From Boswellia sacra (Eukaryota > Streptophyta > Magnoliopsida > Sapindales > Burseraceae): DNA of 64,000 bases. The stretch lies in NCBI GenBank assembly GCA_013180625.2, contig SNVD02015884.1, forward strand, positions 930,001 to 994,000, written 5' to 3'. A model generated the notes under the pieces. It had not been told where the DNA came from. It was given only the letters and a program-made list of their open reading frames with translations, and did not search any database. The position numbers were made by a program, and so were the translations under genes. The first letter of the stretch is position 1. Each line of letters opens with the position of its first letter. Of the stretch, positions 36,897 through 50,150 are shown one piece after another.

Positions 36897-37630
36897 TGCA
36901 ACTTCTCATAACATAGCGTGTGCTCCATATCACGGTAGTGAACGTACTTATGCTTCTGCATCATAACGAGGCATGAGCTCCAATAATAGTCCATTTGTAA
37001 TATAAGTAACAATTACTAGAAACCATTCTCGACTCTATGAGACAAACAATTCCCAAGCAAAATTGTCCAAATTTTATTACTAAAACTAAGTCAAATATGA
37101 TTTTACAACTCTATTTATAAACTTAAAAAATAAATTCTTAATGACCATAAAATTCCAAATGAATTGTATATCATAGAAAAACCTTTGTCATCAAGATGCT
37201 TTTTAAAACAAATCCGTATCAGCTCTCAAAAGAACAGGCAATTATGTAAAAATATAATCTTTTCTTTAATGTTTAATCCATCATAATTTACTTTGAGTAC
37301 ATTCAAGAGATTACAAGAAAATTTCTACAAATTACCCACTCACTTCTCCCAACCTTGTTTTATCTTGTCAAATGGCCAAGAACCTTGGAAGGCCATTTCC
37401 AAATTTTACTGCTATGTTTCATGGCTTCATGTCATTTTCAACGAGACATGTTTGCCTGAAGGCGTAATTAATAAAAGCTGAAGTTCCGTTAGTGTAATAT
37501 GTATTTTTAGCTACCTCTACTTCTAATTTTTAGCACTTACTTATTCCTTATTAAGGTCTGACTTCTTGAGCCCAAACAATTAAAATCTCCTATTGATTTT
37601 TGTGTTTGTGTTCCTTTCAGGTCCTTCATG

Positions 37631-37822
37631 TCATAAAAAAATAAAAAGAGCTTTCATATTATCATTCAATATGTTGAAAAGAAATTCATTTTGTGAGTGA
37701 GTTAAACTATTTTTCTCCGGTTGTTGCCGAACATTTTGAAATAATGAAGAAAGTTCAAATCTAGTAAAAGTTTTGTCAAATAAAACATGAGCTCTTGCCT
37801 GTAGTGCAAATTCCCCAAATTC
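37631..37822 (-). other. Exon-like open frame between TNL exons 5 and 6 (copy B)
   Basis: 63 codons and a TGA, starting EFGEFALQARAHVLFD directly after an AG acceptor (TTCTAG) in the phase left by exon 5. Relative to copies A and C it has lost one codon near the end (an in-frame 3-nt deletion), so the frame survived. Confidence 0.5.
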
Positions 37823-40800
37823 CTAGAATACAAAATCAATCTAACAAATGCACATTAGAGATTCAATTATTTGGATGGGCAAACTCTATATATATTTTCT
37901 CGGTGTCATTTTTTCATTTACCTAGTAATTGACTAATAATACCCATCGATGGGAAAATAACCACTAAGAACCATAAGAAAGGAGAAAAAATGTTTGAAAT
38001 AACTGAAAGGAGGAAGAAAGAATTGAAGGGGGAGGAAGATAGGATGTGCCAGTTTTTATTAATTTTTAATCAATGCCTAATACAGAAGAACATAATAATG
38101 ATCAAATGTGCTATTCATATTGGCCGAAAATCTAATAAAAATAGGATAAGGGTTTTAACTAAAAAATAAATATTATTTACTTGAATTCTAAACTAACTGA
38201 AAATCTAATGAAATTAGAAAATCAATCCCTATTTTAAATTTTAATAGAAATGATAATCTCTAAAAATCTCTTAAATATCCTTACTCATTGGACATCATTT
38301 TTTTCTTTCATATTTTTTTCTCTACTCATTCAAATTTAATGCATCTGCAATTTTTTTCTAATTTATAAAGTTTAAATATTGGTAAATAGGGATTCATATT
38401 TAAGTCGTATACATAGATGAAGAAAGTTTGTTATAATAGCTTCCATTAGAAAACGGGACAAATAAATGATATCCAAAGGAGATATAAGCATACTATTTAC
38501 TGACAATTAACAAATAATAAGATTAGTAAAATAAATTAATAACAAAAGACGGACTTAATTACCTTGCCCCATGGAGCAGTGGAGTATGGTGGATGCTGGC
38601 AGCCGTAAACAAAATGAACCCCACACCTCTTAATCTTGAAATCATCACCATCAAAGCTGATATACAAAGAAGTTTTGTTCTTTTCTATACATTTCTTCGG
38701 TATAGAAATGACGTCCATGTGTACAAAACTTGATCTACCATCACTGGCCGCCGGAGGAATAAAAATATTAAATTGACAAGACATAGTGCATATATTAACT
38801 TCAGTCTTATTAACTCTGACTGTGATAACAAATGGAGTAGGCCAACATGGATTAATAAATTTGCCTTTTCCAACTTCCACAACAACGCACATATTAAAAC
38901 CAAGAATGTTTTCACTAGTCAAATGTTGTTCAACATTCTGACGCAAGCGAGATCCCTCATCCTTAAAGTCAAACCACTCTGGAATTTCATTTCCGGAGTA
39001 GCAGACATTCTTAAAAAAATTTCGACCAGATTCCTACATCAATAGATATCATCGGTCACTATTAACATAATTTTAATATTATATATTAAAAAAATTAATA
39101 AAGTAAAAGAACTAATTCATGTAGAAGTAAAGAGGGGGGAAGAGAGACCTTGTGAAGACTTTTTGATAAATTGACGTTGAAACAACCGCCAAGATTTATT
39201 CTTTGTGGCCCCATCATAGGTAATACTTGCAATGGTAACTCTGCATCTAATATTGATTCCAATGATGAGCAATAATGCGCATCCACATCTATGCCGCTAG
39301 GAAGTTGTGGCAAAGAAATAAGCCTCACACAACAGCTTACGTCCAAATGTTTCAGATATTTACACTTACAAATACTGCCTGAGAGACTCTCAAGCTTCGA
39401 ACAAGACCAAAGCCCCAATATAGCTAGTAGTGATCGATCTTCTATGAGGGGTGATTCTTTTATTGCAGTCCAACTTAAGTTTAACTTTTCCACTTTATAT
39501 GAGATCCTTGGAGCCACCTTGAAGCTTGAACAACCACTAAGATCAATAGATTTTGATGGAATGTTGTCTGGAAGAATCTTAAGCCTTTTGCAAGCTCTTA
39601 GATTCAACTCCTGAAGATCTACAGCTTTGGACAAATCTGGAATCTCTTTTAGGCGTCTAGAGTTAGAAAGATCAATATGTCTCAGATTTACAAGATCCTA
39701 TGAGAAAGAAAACAAACATTAACATCTCTAATAGTTATAATTTGCAACATAAAGATAGTCATATAAGTATCAAGATATATTTACTTGGACTCCATTCCAA
39801 AGTAGTTCAACATTGCTGCAGGGCATATGAAGCCAAACAATATTCTTCGCTTGAAAATTTAATGGCAATGAATTGAACGGGTAGCATCGCCATTGAAAGG
39901 CCATAGTGGAAAAATATTCAAGCTTTTGAAAACCATGCAACTTAGTTTGACAGCTTTGCCCGAATGCCATGCTATTTACCTCGAAGAACCTTAGCTTATG
40001 CATTTTCGAAAAACAGTGAGGATCTAAATCTATATCGATTATTTTAGATTCATCCAAGCATATGCCTTGTATTTCTTCTCCCCCCTAAAATTAACAAAAG
40101 ATAATAAGTTAGCATCAAACAATTAAAAGCTTAAATTAATAAAGTTTAAAATTAAGATACTCTAAAAAAGATGTTTATTTATTTTTCTTTAAATCCTATT
40201 TCTTTTCACAGATCTACATAACCTCTCTTTTCTCCTAAATTAATGCACAGTCCCATTTTAACAATATCCTATAACGTGTAACATTTGATTAACTAGCTGT
40301 GCAGGGTCAATCAAATTTTTAGCCTATTAGGTCAAATTCAGTGACTATGGCTTTCTAAAATTAATAAAATTATCAATTAAAATTTTAATTAATATATTGC
40401 TAATTAAAAACTAATTTGAATATATACAATTCAATACTCTAAATAAGAATATCAAGACGACAAATATAAATGAATACTAAAAATTTAAATAAGTGATAAT
40501 CGACAATTGATAAGCTAATTGGAACAATTGACAATTTATTTACCCTCATCGGATTTAGAAAATTCTATAAATTTCTCTCAAGTTTGAATTTAACACAGCA
40601 AACCCCTTTAATCTTTTTTTAAACTAATAATAATTTAAATTTCCAATCCTTTATGAGCCACTATCCTTGATATGTTGTCACTTGTCAACTAATATCATAA
40701 TATATTTTTAATTTGCAAATGTCCCATGTTGATTATACTTAGAGGTATCACTGTGTTGAACATTTAAATTACAATAACCTAACCCTCTAACTCTTTATAA

Positions 40801-41111
40801 AATATAATACTTATAATTCAAAAATATTTTCCGAAAAATAAACTATATATCAATTATTAATGTAAAATATTTTACCTATATTAATTAAACAATATAAATA
40901 AATTTGAACTAGTTTGACTATTTTATGTACTTTTTGAAATGCATAATTATTTTTCTTTTGTACTCTTTAGTATCCAATTTTTCAATATAAAAAAATATAT
41001 AAACATGTGTACATGGGGTTAGGCTATTGTAACTTAATTTTTTAGACATAGCCTTTGATTTGCTAAAATCCAAGGGTGGGAAACAGATGTCCCAATTACT
41101 CTGGAGAACAA

Positions 41112-41215
41112 TTGATTACGCATCTTCCAAAAAGCAAGAGGATCTAATTTCATGTCATTTGTTTTAGATATATCCAAACATATCCTTTGTATTTCTTTTT
41201 TCCCCTAAAATTAAC
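41112..41215 (-). pseudogene. Remnant LRR-start exon in the large intron of TNL B
   Basis: Counterpart of 27920-28075. The minus strand reads KEIQRICLDISKTNDMKLDP, clearly the start of an LRR exon, but there is no intact downstream exon. Confidence 0.7.
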
Positions 41216-42239
41216 AAAAGACATTAAGTTAGCAGCAAACATTTAAAAGCTTAAATTAACTATTAAGAGAAAATACTCTCTCAAATGTTTATTTATTTTT
41301 ATTATCGGTTAAACCAAATTTCTTTTCATAATATTTTAAATACAAGACATGTCTCAAATCTTCATAACCTAATATTTTAATGATATTCTCTTAAGCTAAT
41401 GCATAATACCGTTTAGTAAAATATTCTATAACGTAACATTTTGCTAACTACTAATCTAATTTAGAATTCATTGATTAAAAATTAAAGCCTATTAGGTGAG
41501 TTCATTGATTAGGGCTTTTTAAAATTTAAAAAAAATCAATTAAATTTTTTATTCAAAAATTTGTCATAAATATATCATCATTTAAAGTAATTTAAATAAA
41601 TTACAATTGAATACATTAAATAAGAACATCGGGACTACAAAAATAAATGAATACTACAAATTCAAATATGTAATAATCGACAATTGAAAACAACAAAATA
41701 CATAAGTAATAATAGAAATTGAAAATTAAAGATAAGTGTATCAAAATAGAACCCAATAATTAATAAATAGGTCTAGTTGTTGCAATTTAATTCTTTTAGT
41801 AAATTTTTAAACTTCTTTATGACCATCTTTCCTACCAGTAGTTGTGAAAGAGAACTTAAAGTGTGAATATTATAATCTTAACAACTTTACAACTACTAGA
41901 CAATGATTAATGGATGATTATAAAGAAGTGTTAATTTTTAAGTTAAAAAGGGAAAAAAAAAAACATAATAGCCTAACCTATATTATATAATTCTTTTGGT
42001 CTGGGTCTTCAAGATGACACTATTATTTCTAATACACTCTAAACTATGATATTCAGATAATACATGGAATGAAAAAAAAAAATTAATTGAAGAAAAAGAA
42101 ACAATTGTTCAAAAGAAAATATATAAATATAGAAGTTTAACTGAAAAAAGATAGAGAATCCTAGCCCTATAGCTACTCTTTCTAGTCAGATCTCATATAT
42201 GTGAAATTTAAAATGGATACTTAATGTTTTTGTCTCTTA

Positions 42240-42440
42240 CCATGTTTTTTCTCAAGACATTGCAAATATCCTCGTGAAGTCACAATTGACTATATTTTTC
42301 TGGATCATTAGATTCATTTTGAACAATTACTCTACTAATTTCTTGCAACAAGTCATGAAGAATTGTTATAGTGTTGTCAAACATGCATTGATATAACCTT
42401 TTATTTATTAATTTCTTTCTAATGTCAATCATTAAGTAAT
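42240..42440 (-). pseudogene. Remnant NBS 3' end in the large intron of TNL B
   Basis: Counterpart of 29085-29290, with the DNTITILHDLLQEI-type reading and a GT after AAACATG. Shared decay shows the internal duplication predates the A/B split. Confidence 0.7.
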
Positions 42441-43796
42441 AATCAAGCTTGTTTTATTCATAAACCCTAGTTTATTTAACTTCTATAATTGCAAACGTAA
42501 AAAATCCAAAGCCCAAAAGCCCAGATATAGAACCAAAAGTAAAAATATCCTTGATAAAGACCTAAAAGCCCACAAAGCGTACGGCCCATATGAGAAACCT
42601 AATCCATCATGCTCTAAAGAGTCCCACAAAGGCTAAGTCAGCATAACTTTACACAAATAATGTCTCTAATGCCACCTGGAAGCTAAAAGAGATAGTGCAA
42701 TCCCCATAATCCCTAAAAATCAGGGACATGGGTCATGAGGCACAATCTCCATGATCTCCATGAATCAACAAGCAACCAAGCCATTTAGAGGAAGCTGAAG
42801 GCAAGTCATTCAACTGAGCTACAATTAATCCAATTTGTGCTCATAAACACTTCAAACACAGCTAGCTTAGACATTAGAGTAGCGCCAACAATCTTGTCGG
42901 CACGCCTATCGGTATAATATATTTGTAATAATTGACAATCCAAAACAAAGAAAAAGCAGAAATAATAATAACTGAAAATTAAGCATAAATATGTCAAAAT
43001 AGAAAAAGACTTTAAAACCAATTTGATTGTAACGAATGATTGACTATAAATGAGTATTAACTTTTAAGTTAAAAAAACAAAATAAATAAATAATCACAAA
43101 AACCTAACATATAATATATATAATTCTTTTGTTACACTAATAATTTGTCTAGATCTTCAAGATACAACTATTTCTTAAAACATGATCTTACTTATGATAT
43201 TGAGATAATAGATAGAATGAAAAATTTAATTAAAGAAAAAGAAAAAATTATTGAATATAAAATGTAATTTCCATAATTGCTTACCACACAATACCCCTTC
43301 TAGCTAGATCTCATATATATGAAATATAATATGGAAACTTAATGTATTTTGTTTCTTACCTTTTTTTCTTTCAATACTTTATAGATATCCTTATGATGCC
43401 ATAACCTACTACGTCTTTGGAGATCATCAGATTCTTGTCGAACAATTTCTTTACCCATTTCTTGTAACAAATCATGCATTGTTATGATACCACAATATCC
43501 TGGTTCGAATGAATCCTCTTCTGATATGGTTATGAGACATTTATCAATAAGATTACTTAGTCCAATTTGTGAGGAGTAACCACAAGCATCCAAGATAAGT
43601 TTTGCATCATCAATCTTCCACTCTTTAAAGAAACATGCAATATCTAAAAAGATATTTTTTTCATTTTTACTCAATCCATCATAACTAATTTTTAGCACTT
43701 TTTGGATACCCTCGTGAGGAGATTTTTCTAACTCTTCCACTGCACTTTCCCAATCTTCCTTTGTTCTATCACATAGATAACCACCTAAAACTTTAA

Positions 43797-45235
43797 GGGC
43801 ATGTTTGGGAGACAGGACAAAAGGAGGGACTGGACTATTTTTATGACTATTTGTCCTATCTCTTGTTTGGAACACTTTAAGGAGATTGGGACTAGACTAA
43901 TGCTAGTCCCAATAGTGCCCAATTCATGGGACAACTTGTCCCATGGTGAACCATGGGATAAGTTGTCCCAAGTTTGGGCCAATATTTTATTTTTTTAATC
44001 TTATTAAAATTAATAATAATAAGTGATATAATATAATAAAAAATAAAATAAAATAATTATTAATAAAAACATTAAAAAGATAATATAAAATATTTATCGA
44101 CAAAAATTAAAAATAAATATATTATCATTAATAATTTTAGAAAAATTAATATAATGCAAAAAGAAATATTATTACACTCATATTAATATAAAAATAAAAA
44201 ATCTCATAAATATAATAAATAAGTACATTATTCAATTAATAATTCCAAAATAATATTAATTTTATATAATAAAAATGAAATATTACCAAAAAAATATTAT
44301 AATAACATAAACACTTAGAAATACAATAATTAATTGAATTAATAAATTAATAATTCCAAAATAATATTATTTCTATATAATAAAATAAAAAATTATTAAG
44401 AAATTAATATAATAATATAAACATTTATAAATACAATAATTAATTGAATTACTCAAATAAGTAATTTCAAAATAATTTTTTACATAATAAAATGGAATAT
44501 TATTTAAAAATTAATATAATAATATGAGCATTTATAAATACAATAATTAATTGAACTAATCAATTAATAAATCCAAAATAATTTTATTTTTATATAATAA
44601 AATAGAATATTATTAAAAAATTAATATAATAATATAAACATTTATAAATACGATAATTAATTAGATTACTCAATTACTAATTTCAAAATAATTTTATTTT
44701 CATATAATAAAAATGAAATATTATTAAAAAACTATTAATAAAATATATAAATTTATATATATAGTAAATAATTATATCACCTTTGTAATAATTTCATAAT
44801 ATAGTATAATTTTTAATTATATTTACATATTTAATTATTTTTATCCAAAATTAATCTTCATTATTCACTTATAAAAATGATGTAATAATAATTCAAAATT
44901 AATCCAAAATATTAAAATTATTATTTATAATTTATATAATAATTAATTCCTAATGAAATGCAAAATATGTTAATTCTTATAAAAGCATTAACAAGTTTTT
45001 AAATATTTTTAATAAATATTAAATTAATTTTTGTTTAAATCAAACTTGATTAAAATAATTTATTTTATATTTAAAAATTGATTTCTAAAATTTTATTATA
45101 TAATAATATAGTCCAGTCCCATACTACACCAAACATAATATAGTATTATCTATAATCCAGTCCAATCTAGTGTAGTCCTAATCCCAATCCCAATCTCAGT
45201 CCAGTCCAGTCCAGTCCTGACTCCCAAATGCGCCC
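43797..45235. mobile_element. Non-autonomous PIF/Harbinger-type transposon (1439 bp) in the NBS exon
   Basis: The left end GGGCATGTTTGGGAGACAGG pairs with the reverse-complemented right end GGGCGCATTTGGGAGTCAGG. A TAA target duplication flanks it (43794-43796 and 45236-45238). Copy A has the uninterrupted site CTTTAAGAGCC. TSD TWA with GG..TGTTTGG ends is the signature of PIF/Harbinger elements. There is no transposase frame. The left sub-terminal region has an inverted repeat around CATGGGACAACTTGTCCCATG, the right has repeated CAGTC units, and the A/T-rich core has about five copies of a 106-111-bp repeat (44230-44760). Confidence 0.87.
44230..44760. repeat. About 110-bp tandem repeats inside the Harbinger-type element
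   Basis: The marker AAT(T/A)(C/T)CAAAATAAT recurs near 44241, 44352, 44463, 44569 and 44679, so about five imperfect copies. Each also contains ATACAATAATTAATTGA and TATATAATAAAAT. Confidence 0.75.
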
Positions 45236-47930
45236 TAAGAGCCAATGGAACACCTTTAGCATATGTCAAAAATAAGTTTGGTAGCTCCCCATAATCTGCT
45301 GGACGTCTTCGTATAAAGGCATTCTTATGAAAAAGTTGAAGAGCATCATCAGACATAGTCCCTCAACCTTGTATATATTAGAGTCATCCACTTCACAACT
45401 TCTCAGCACATGTTTGTCTCTTGTTGTTATGATTATTTGACTTTCTGAACCCAAAAGATCAAAATCTCCTATCAACTTTTCTATTTGTTCAGAGAACGAG
45501 TCACATCATCAAAAATTATGAGAAGTTTCTTGCCACCAAGCATTTCTACTGTGGAATTCTTATCCCCTAATATTTTATAAAAAAGTTTCTCTTGCAAGTG
45601 AACTAGTCCAGGGCTTTTCTCCCATTCTTCTCTAACATTTGCAGCAAAATAAGAACCATCAAATTCCCAAAAAATTTGGTTGAAGATGGCACGTGCAATA
45701 GTTGTCTTTCCGATACCCCCTATGCCCCAAATTCCTATAATATGCGGCCCCTTTGACCCAATTTGCAATAAAGATTTAACTTTTTCTACGCTAAATTGTA
45801 CCCCAACCATGTAACCTTGATAAACTGGAGACAAATTGCTTAGTTTCTTCAAAATGTCATCCACAATAGTGTCTATAAATTCATTCTCAGGCCTAACAAA
45901 TAGAAAAAAGACAAACAGACATTTGTTAGCATAAACAAGAGTTACTCAAAGGGGTTGTTTACACCCAAATTTATACTCGGAACAGATGATCTTGTTATTA
46001 ATAAAAATTTCTTTTTTCATGCGGCAATTATTAATTTGGTCAATAATGTTAATTAATTAAAAGACCTTGCTGTGTCCGAGAAAAGATTAATGAAAAGATC
46101 GATCTTGTTGAATAAGTGTTATTTATCTATTAGCAATATTCTTATATATAGATTGTTATTGTAATTGGCTAACGAAAAATTCACCCCACGGCCGAGAGCT
46201 GCAGCACTGATGCCGATTTTGAGAAACTGAAGATCGATGCCGATTTTGAGAGACTCCTCTGATCAATAGAGACACCGAAACAGCAGTATCAACACTCTTG
46301 TTCACTTATTTTCTCAAGTCAAGTCAAGTCAACAAAACAACTCTGTTGATATGAATAATCAACCTGGAATTAACATAAATATGAACTTATCATCAACCAA
46401 CCATGGACATGTATTGCATAAACTACGATTACTGTTGTTAGATATAATTGCAAAGAAATGATGATATCGATCAATATCAGCCTCTGTGCTTGCTATTTCC
46501 TGTGAATATACAATGAAATTTTACTAATTTTGAATTACTTTTACAACTCACTCTCTGCAATAACTTTCCTCAGTTAAGGAAATTTCTCTGCAATATTCTG
46601 AGTTTGAGCTTTGCTATCTCTCTCGCTCTCTCCCTTCTTTGTTTTTTTTTTCTTGACTTAACCTTTTAATTGTATCGAGCGTGTGAGTGAACAGTGAGTA
46701 GTATGACTTTGGTGGATATTTGTTTACCCCTATTTTCTCCAAATTTCTTTCTGTATTTGATGGTATTTTTTGGAAAATTCCTGTGAGGTTGTAAGTTGTG
46801 TCGCGGTAGAAAGATGAGTTTCAATTTTAAACCGACAGGGCCATGTGACAATGTCTCTTCTGCATTTCACTCTTTCCAAAAATTTCTGTGCGTTACAGCT
46901 AGCTTATATTTCCTGAAAGACAGCAACACCACCCAATTAGATATTAACAAACTAAAGCACAAGCAAAGTTTATGACCTCTCCAACAAACGATTAGTGAGA
47001 AGTTGCAAAGAAATTTCAAAGAATGGTCAGCTAATCACCAGGCACTTATTTTTTTAGGCTGGACTTGGGATATCACATATGTCAAAATTGATCAGTTGAT
47101 TTCTAAAAAATTTAACCCATTAATTTCCTGGAAGTTTCATAGCTACTTCGAAGAAAGAAGGTGGGCACCGTTGTTGAATTAATTAAACATACAACAAAAG
47201 AGTAAGTCTCTCGCTTTATTTATATCTATTCTTCAAAACCAAAAAATGCCCCTCTTTTTTCAAAGCATTTATTACAATATGAATATGAACTAATCATCGA
47301 CCCACTATGGAAATGTATTACACAAACTAAGATTATTATAGTTGGGTGGGTTTTGAGTTTGTTTAATCGCAAATGATGATATCGGATCACTAAATATCAG
47401 TCTTTGTAAATCACATTAATTTAAAGATTGATATTTCTTAAAAAAATGGAACTTTTAAAAAGAAAATAAATGATTAATTTAAGAGAGCTTGGTTAGATAT
47501 GGATATGGATTCTTGATACATACGACACTCAAGACCCTTTTTAAAATATTTTCTTCAATTTTTTTATAAATGAATTAAAAAAATATTTTTTTAATTAATA
47601 TTTAGTGAAATGAAACGGAGATTGTCGAGTTTATTTTCGTCAACTTTGTCACTTTTTTGAAAGATTAAATTTATAGGTGTAAACTAAATAATAATTTTTT
47701 AATATTTTACTATGCAAATTATAAGTAAAGTATACCAACTCTTTTGATATGTTTATTAGTGATTTGCTTTTTGGCGAATATTCCTTTACATGAAGAAAGT
47801 GAGAGTTGAGGAAAGAGAAAATTTTTAATTGACATTGCGAACTTAAAAATATGGTGTTCTTAGTGCACGTTAAACACAAATATGTATGTGAATGCATACA
47901 TTCCTGTAGGATTTGTAATTATTTCACAAA

Positions 47931-49479
47931 GATTAAGAAATTATTTCAGCCAACTTGTCATTTATTTAATTAATTATGAAAGAGTAATTTGCTTTGTGAA
48001 TGCTCTTAAACATGATCTTGTATGATACTTTTTCTAATGAAACGACGTGTCTAGTGGCCCATGCAAATTGGCCTTTTCTCTTGGATTTTTTTTTTAATTA
48101 TGCTAATGAAATTGGTAAATGACTACATCACCCTTTTGAGCTTTTTCCAAATTAATTAACACGCAATTTCTATTGTGCAATTTCATGAATAATAAAGTGG
48201 CGATGATGACATCAAATTAAAAACAACAACAACAACTTTGTTCTTTTACCAGTTTTCTGGGTAGATTAATCTTCTGTTTCTGTTGGAGGTGCAGCATATT
48301 CTGGGAATCAATCTGTTTATATGTTTTTGCCTTGACTACTGATGAGGTCTTTCTGAAGCATCATTATCCGTCCAATATGGAAGCCAAAAGGTCAAGTACT
48401 GATATTGAAAATGCATTTACTAATCCTGTAAGTTTCCTCACAATACTAAAGTTGACGAATAAGGTCTTTGTTTCACTAGAAGTTTGCGATTGCCGTGCTT
48501 ATTAGGAAATATTGGAGATTTCAGCTCTTATCGAACAGCTTTAATCGTTTGGATTAAATGGTACTTAACATGTCATCAAAATAGAAATTTTACTTCAAAA
48601 TTGTATCTATATATTTTATATTGCAATCTGTATGTAGATTTCAGTTAAATATTTGAGCTTTTGGACATTTCTTATAAGGGCAGAGTAACAACAGTAGTCA
48701 ACTTGTGAATTAGCGTTTCAGAAGCAAATGACAAATCAATTCATCATTCAATCTCTGGTATATATCATGAAACATCGTTAAAAGACCTTTATTTTGGCAT
48801 TTTAATTTTAATTATAAATAAACACCACGTGAAGGATGAAACATCTATCAATATTGTATATATACGTACCAAATCACATAGTGGGTCTTACAGGTGGCTT
48901 GAGTTATAGCTAGCTTGCTCTTCCTTTGGCACAATTCAAATTTGTGAGCTCTTGGATTGACACAATCCAAGTCTCTCTTTGGTGGTCCAGATGTCCACAA
49001 GTTATTTTTTAATATAATATTTGTTGTAGTTTTTTTATTTTTATTATTAATAATTCGAATAAACGACTTCATGGCATCTAATTGAGCATGTTCCATGTTA
49101 AAAATCTTATGCAATTCAAATATATTATACTAAAATAAATAAATGATTATCCAATAACTAAATAAATCACAAAAGATAACAATTTTCTGAAAATATATAA
49201 AGACTAGAGACTTGGATTAGGAAAGTAAATGATTGTTTCTAGAATTTTGATGATGTGATATGAGCTGTGAGAACTATCATCTATGTATTTTAAAATTAAA
49301 AAATATGGAGTGCAATTATTAATTAATATTTGAAGAAATTTCCTGGCATTGACTTGACCTCAAAAGAAAGTGCTTAATCATCAAGGATTAGAAATCCTAA
49401 CCTTGTAGCTCAAGTAAAGATGAAACTTTGAGCACTTTTTAAACCACTTTATAAGGCTCCAATTAGCCCAAATTAAGAA
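47931..49479. other. Spacer, no gene supported
   Basis: AT-rich sequence between repeat unit B and the remnant at 49480. A short ATG frame at 48377-48427 followed by GTAAGT looks like a first exon but has no partner downstream. Confidence 0.45.
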
Positions 49480-49730
49480 CTATTTTTTTAAATCATAAAA
49501 TATTTAATTTTCTTATTTTTAATCTCAACAACTTTACAACTATTAACTATGATGAATGGATGATATAAAGAAGTGTTGATAAGTTAAAACAAAAAATTAT
49601 AATAGCCTAACCTGTATTATATAATTCTTTTTGTTCTAATATGCTTTGTCTAAATCTTCAAGATAACGCAATTATACCTAATACAATCTTAACTATGATA
49701 TGGAGATAATACATAGACCAACTAAGCTCT
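49480..49730. repeat. Isolated fragment of the TNL large intron
   Basis: Includes CAACTTTACAACTATTAACT, AATAGCCTAACCTGTATTAT and ATCTTCAAGATAACGCA, matching 28730-28920 and 41870-42060. It shows that at least one more TNL unit once stood here. Confidence 0.65.
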
Positions 49731-49765
49731 TACTTACAAACATACAAAAAATCTTAAGAGTACCA

Positions 49766-50150
49766 AGTCAGAAAGTCTTCGTCTTCCAAAGCCTCGTCAG
49801 CCCGTGAGTCAGTCAACTTTACTAAGAGGAACCGAAAAGGAAAAGGCATGTTGTTCTTTCCTGGAAGTTTCGTTGCCGTCATGATCCCAAATAGTGAAAG
49901 TGTTAACTTGCAATGGCACAAGTGCGGAGGCAAAAGTAAGTGGGAACGAAAGTTCATTGTCTTCGCTCACCTAGTCAAAATTATCAAGCAACTTGGACGC
50001 TTCATACTCCAAGAAATAATCTTGTTCCACCGAAAGATTTTTTGGCTTGACATGCATCCCTCGAGTATAGACAAGGGTGCATCGCAATGCTTCAAACTAT
50101 CCCAATGCTACTTCTCTATAGATAGCTTGGCGAGAGTTTGTGAGCAATAG
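49766..50150 (+). CDS. Unrecognised open frame, about 125 codons, no clear start
   Basis: Open from after a TAA near 49754 to a TAG at 50148-50150; the first ATG is at 49848, giving 100 aa. The reading includes SVNFTKRNRKGKG, FFPGSFVAV, HLVKIIKQLGRFIL and RKIFWLDMHPSS. A diverged, frameshifted relative stands at 35428-35801, with protein-level similarity on both sides of its break. I do not recognise the family. It could be part of an old mobile element or a gene fragment carried with the TNL units. Confidence 0.3.

Larger units (their letters stand above)
36692..45892 (-). pseudogene. TNL copy B: TIR exon deleted, NBS exon frameshifted and split by a transposon
   Basis: Exons on the minus strand: NBS 45892-43360 (interrupted by the element at 43797-45235), LRR 40084-39785 and 39697-39149, C-terminal 39033-38563, tail 36955-36692. 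The NBS begins PENEFIDTIVDDILKKLSNL and has an intact P-loop GIWGIGGIGKTT. After FDDVT a 2-nt insertion near 45494 shifts the frame, and a 1-nt deletion near 45345 shifts it again. Past the element the frame is open from ALKVLGGYLCDR to a GT donor and ends like copy A without its TAA. Upstream, the intron joins at about 46165 directly to sequence lying beyond the TIR exon in copy A; some 750 bp including that exon is missing. The LRR, C-terminal and tail exons have no stops. The tail is strongly acidic. Confidence 0.87.
37085..47930. repeat. TNL repeat unit B
   Basis: Direct repeat of 23850-34212. Left edge near GTCAAATATGATTTTACAAC, right edge near ATTCCTGTAGGATTTGTAAT. It contains TNL B introns, exon remnants and 5' flank. 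Confidence 0.88.

Noticed and set aside
48377..48427. ATG frame followed by GTAAGT, resembling a first exon (MEAKRSSTDIENAFTNP)
   Set aside because: No downstream exon or known protein could be joined to it. A short frame with a donor-like site occurs often by chance.
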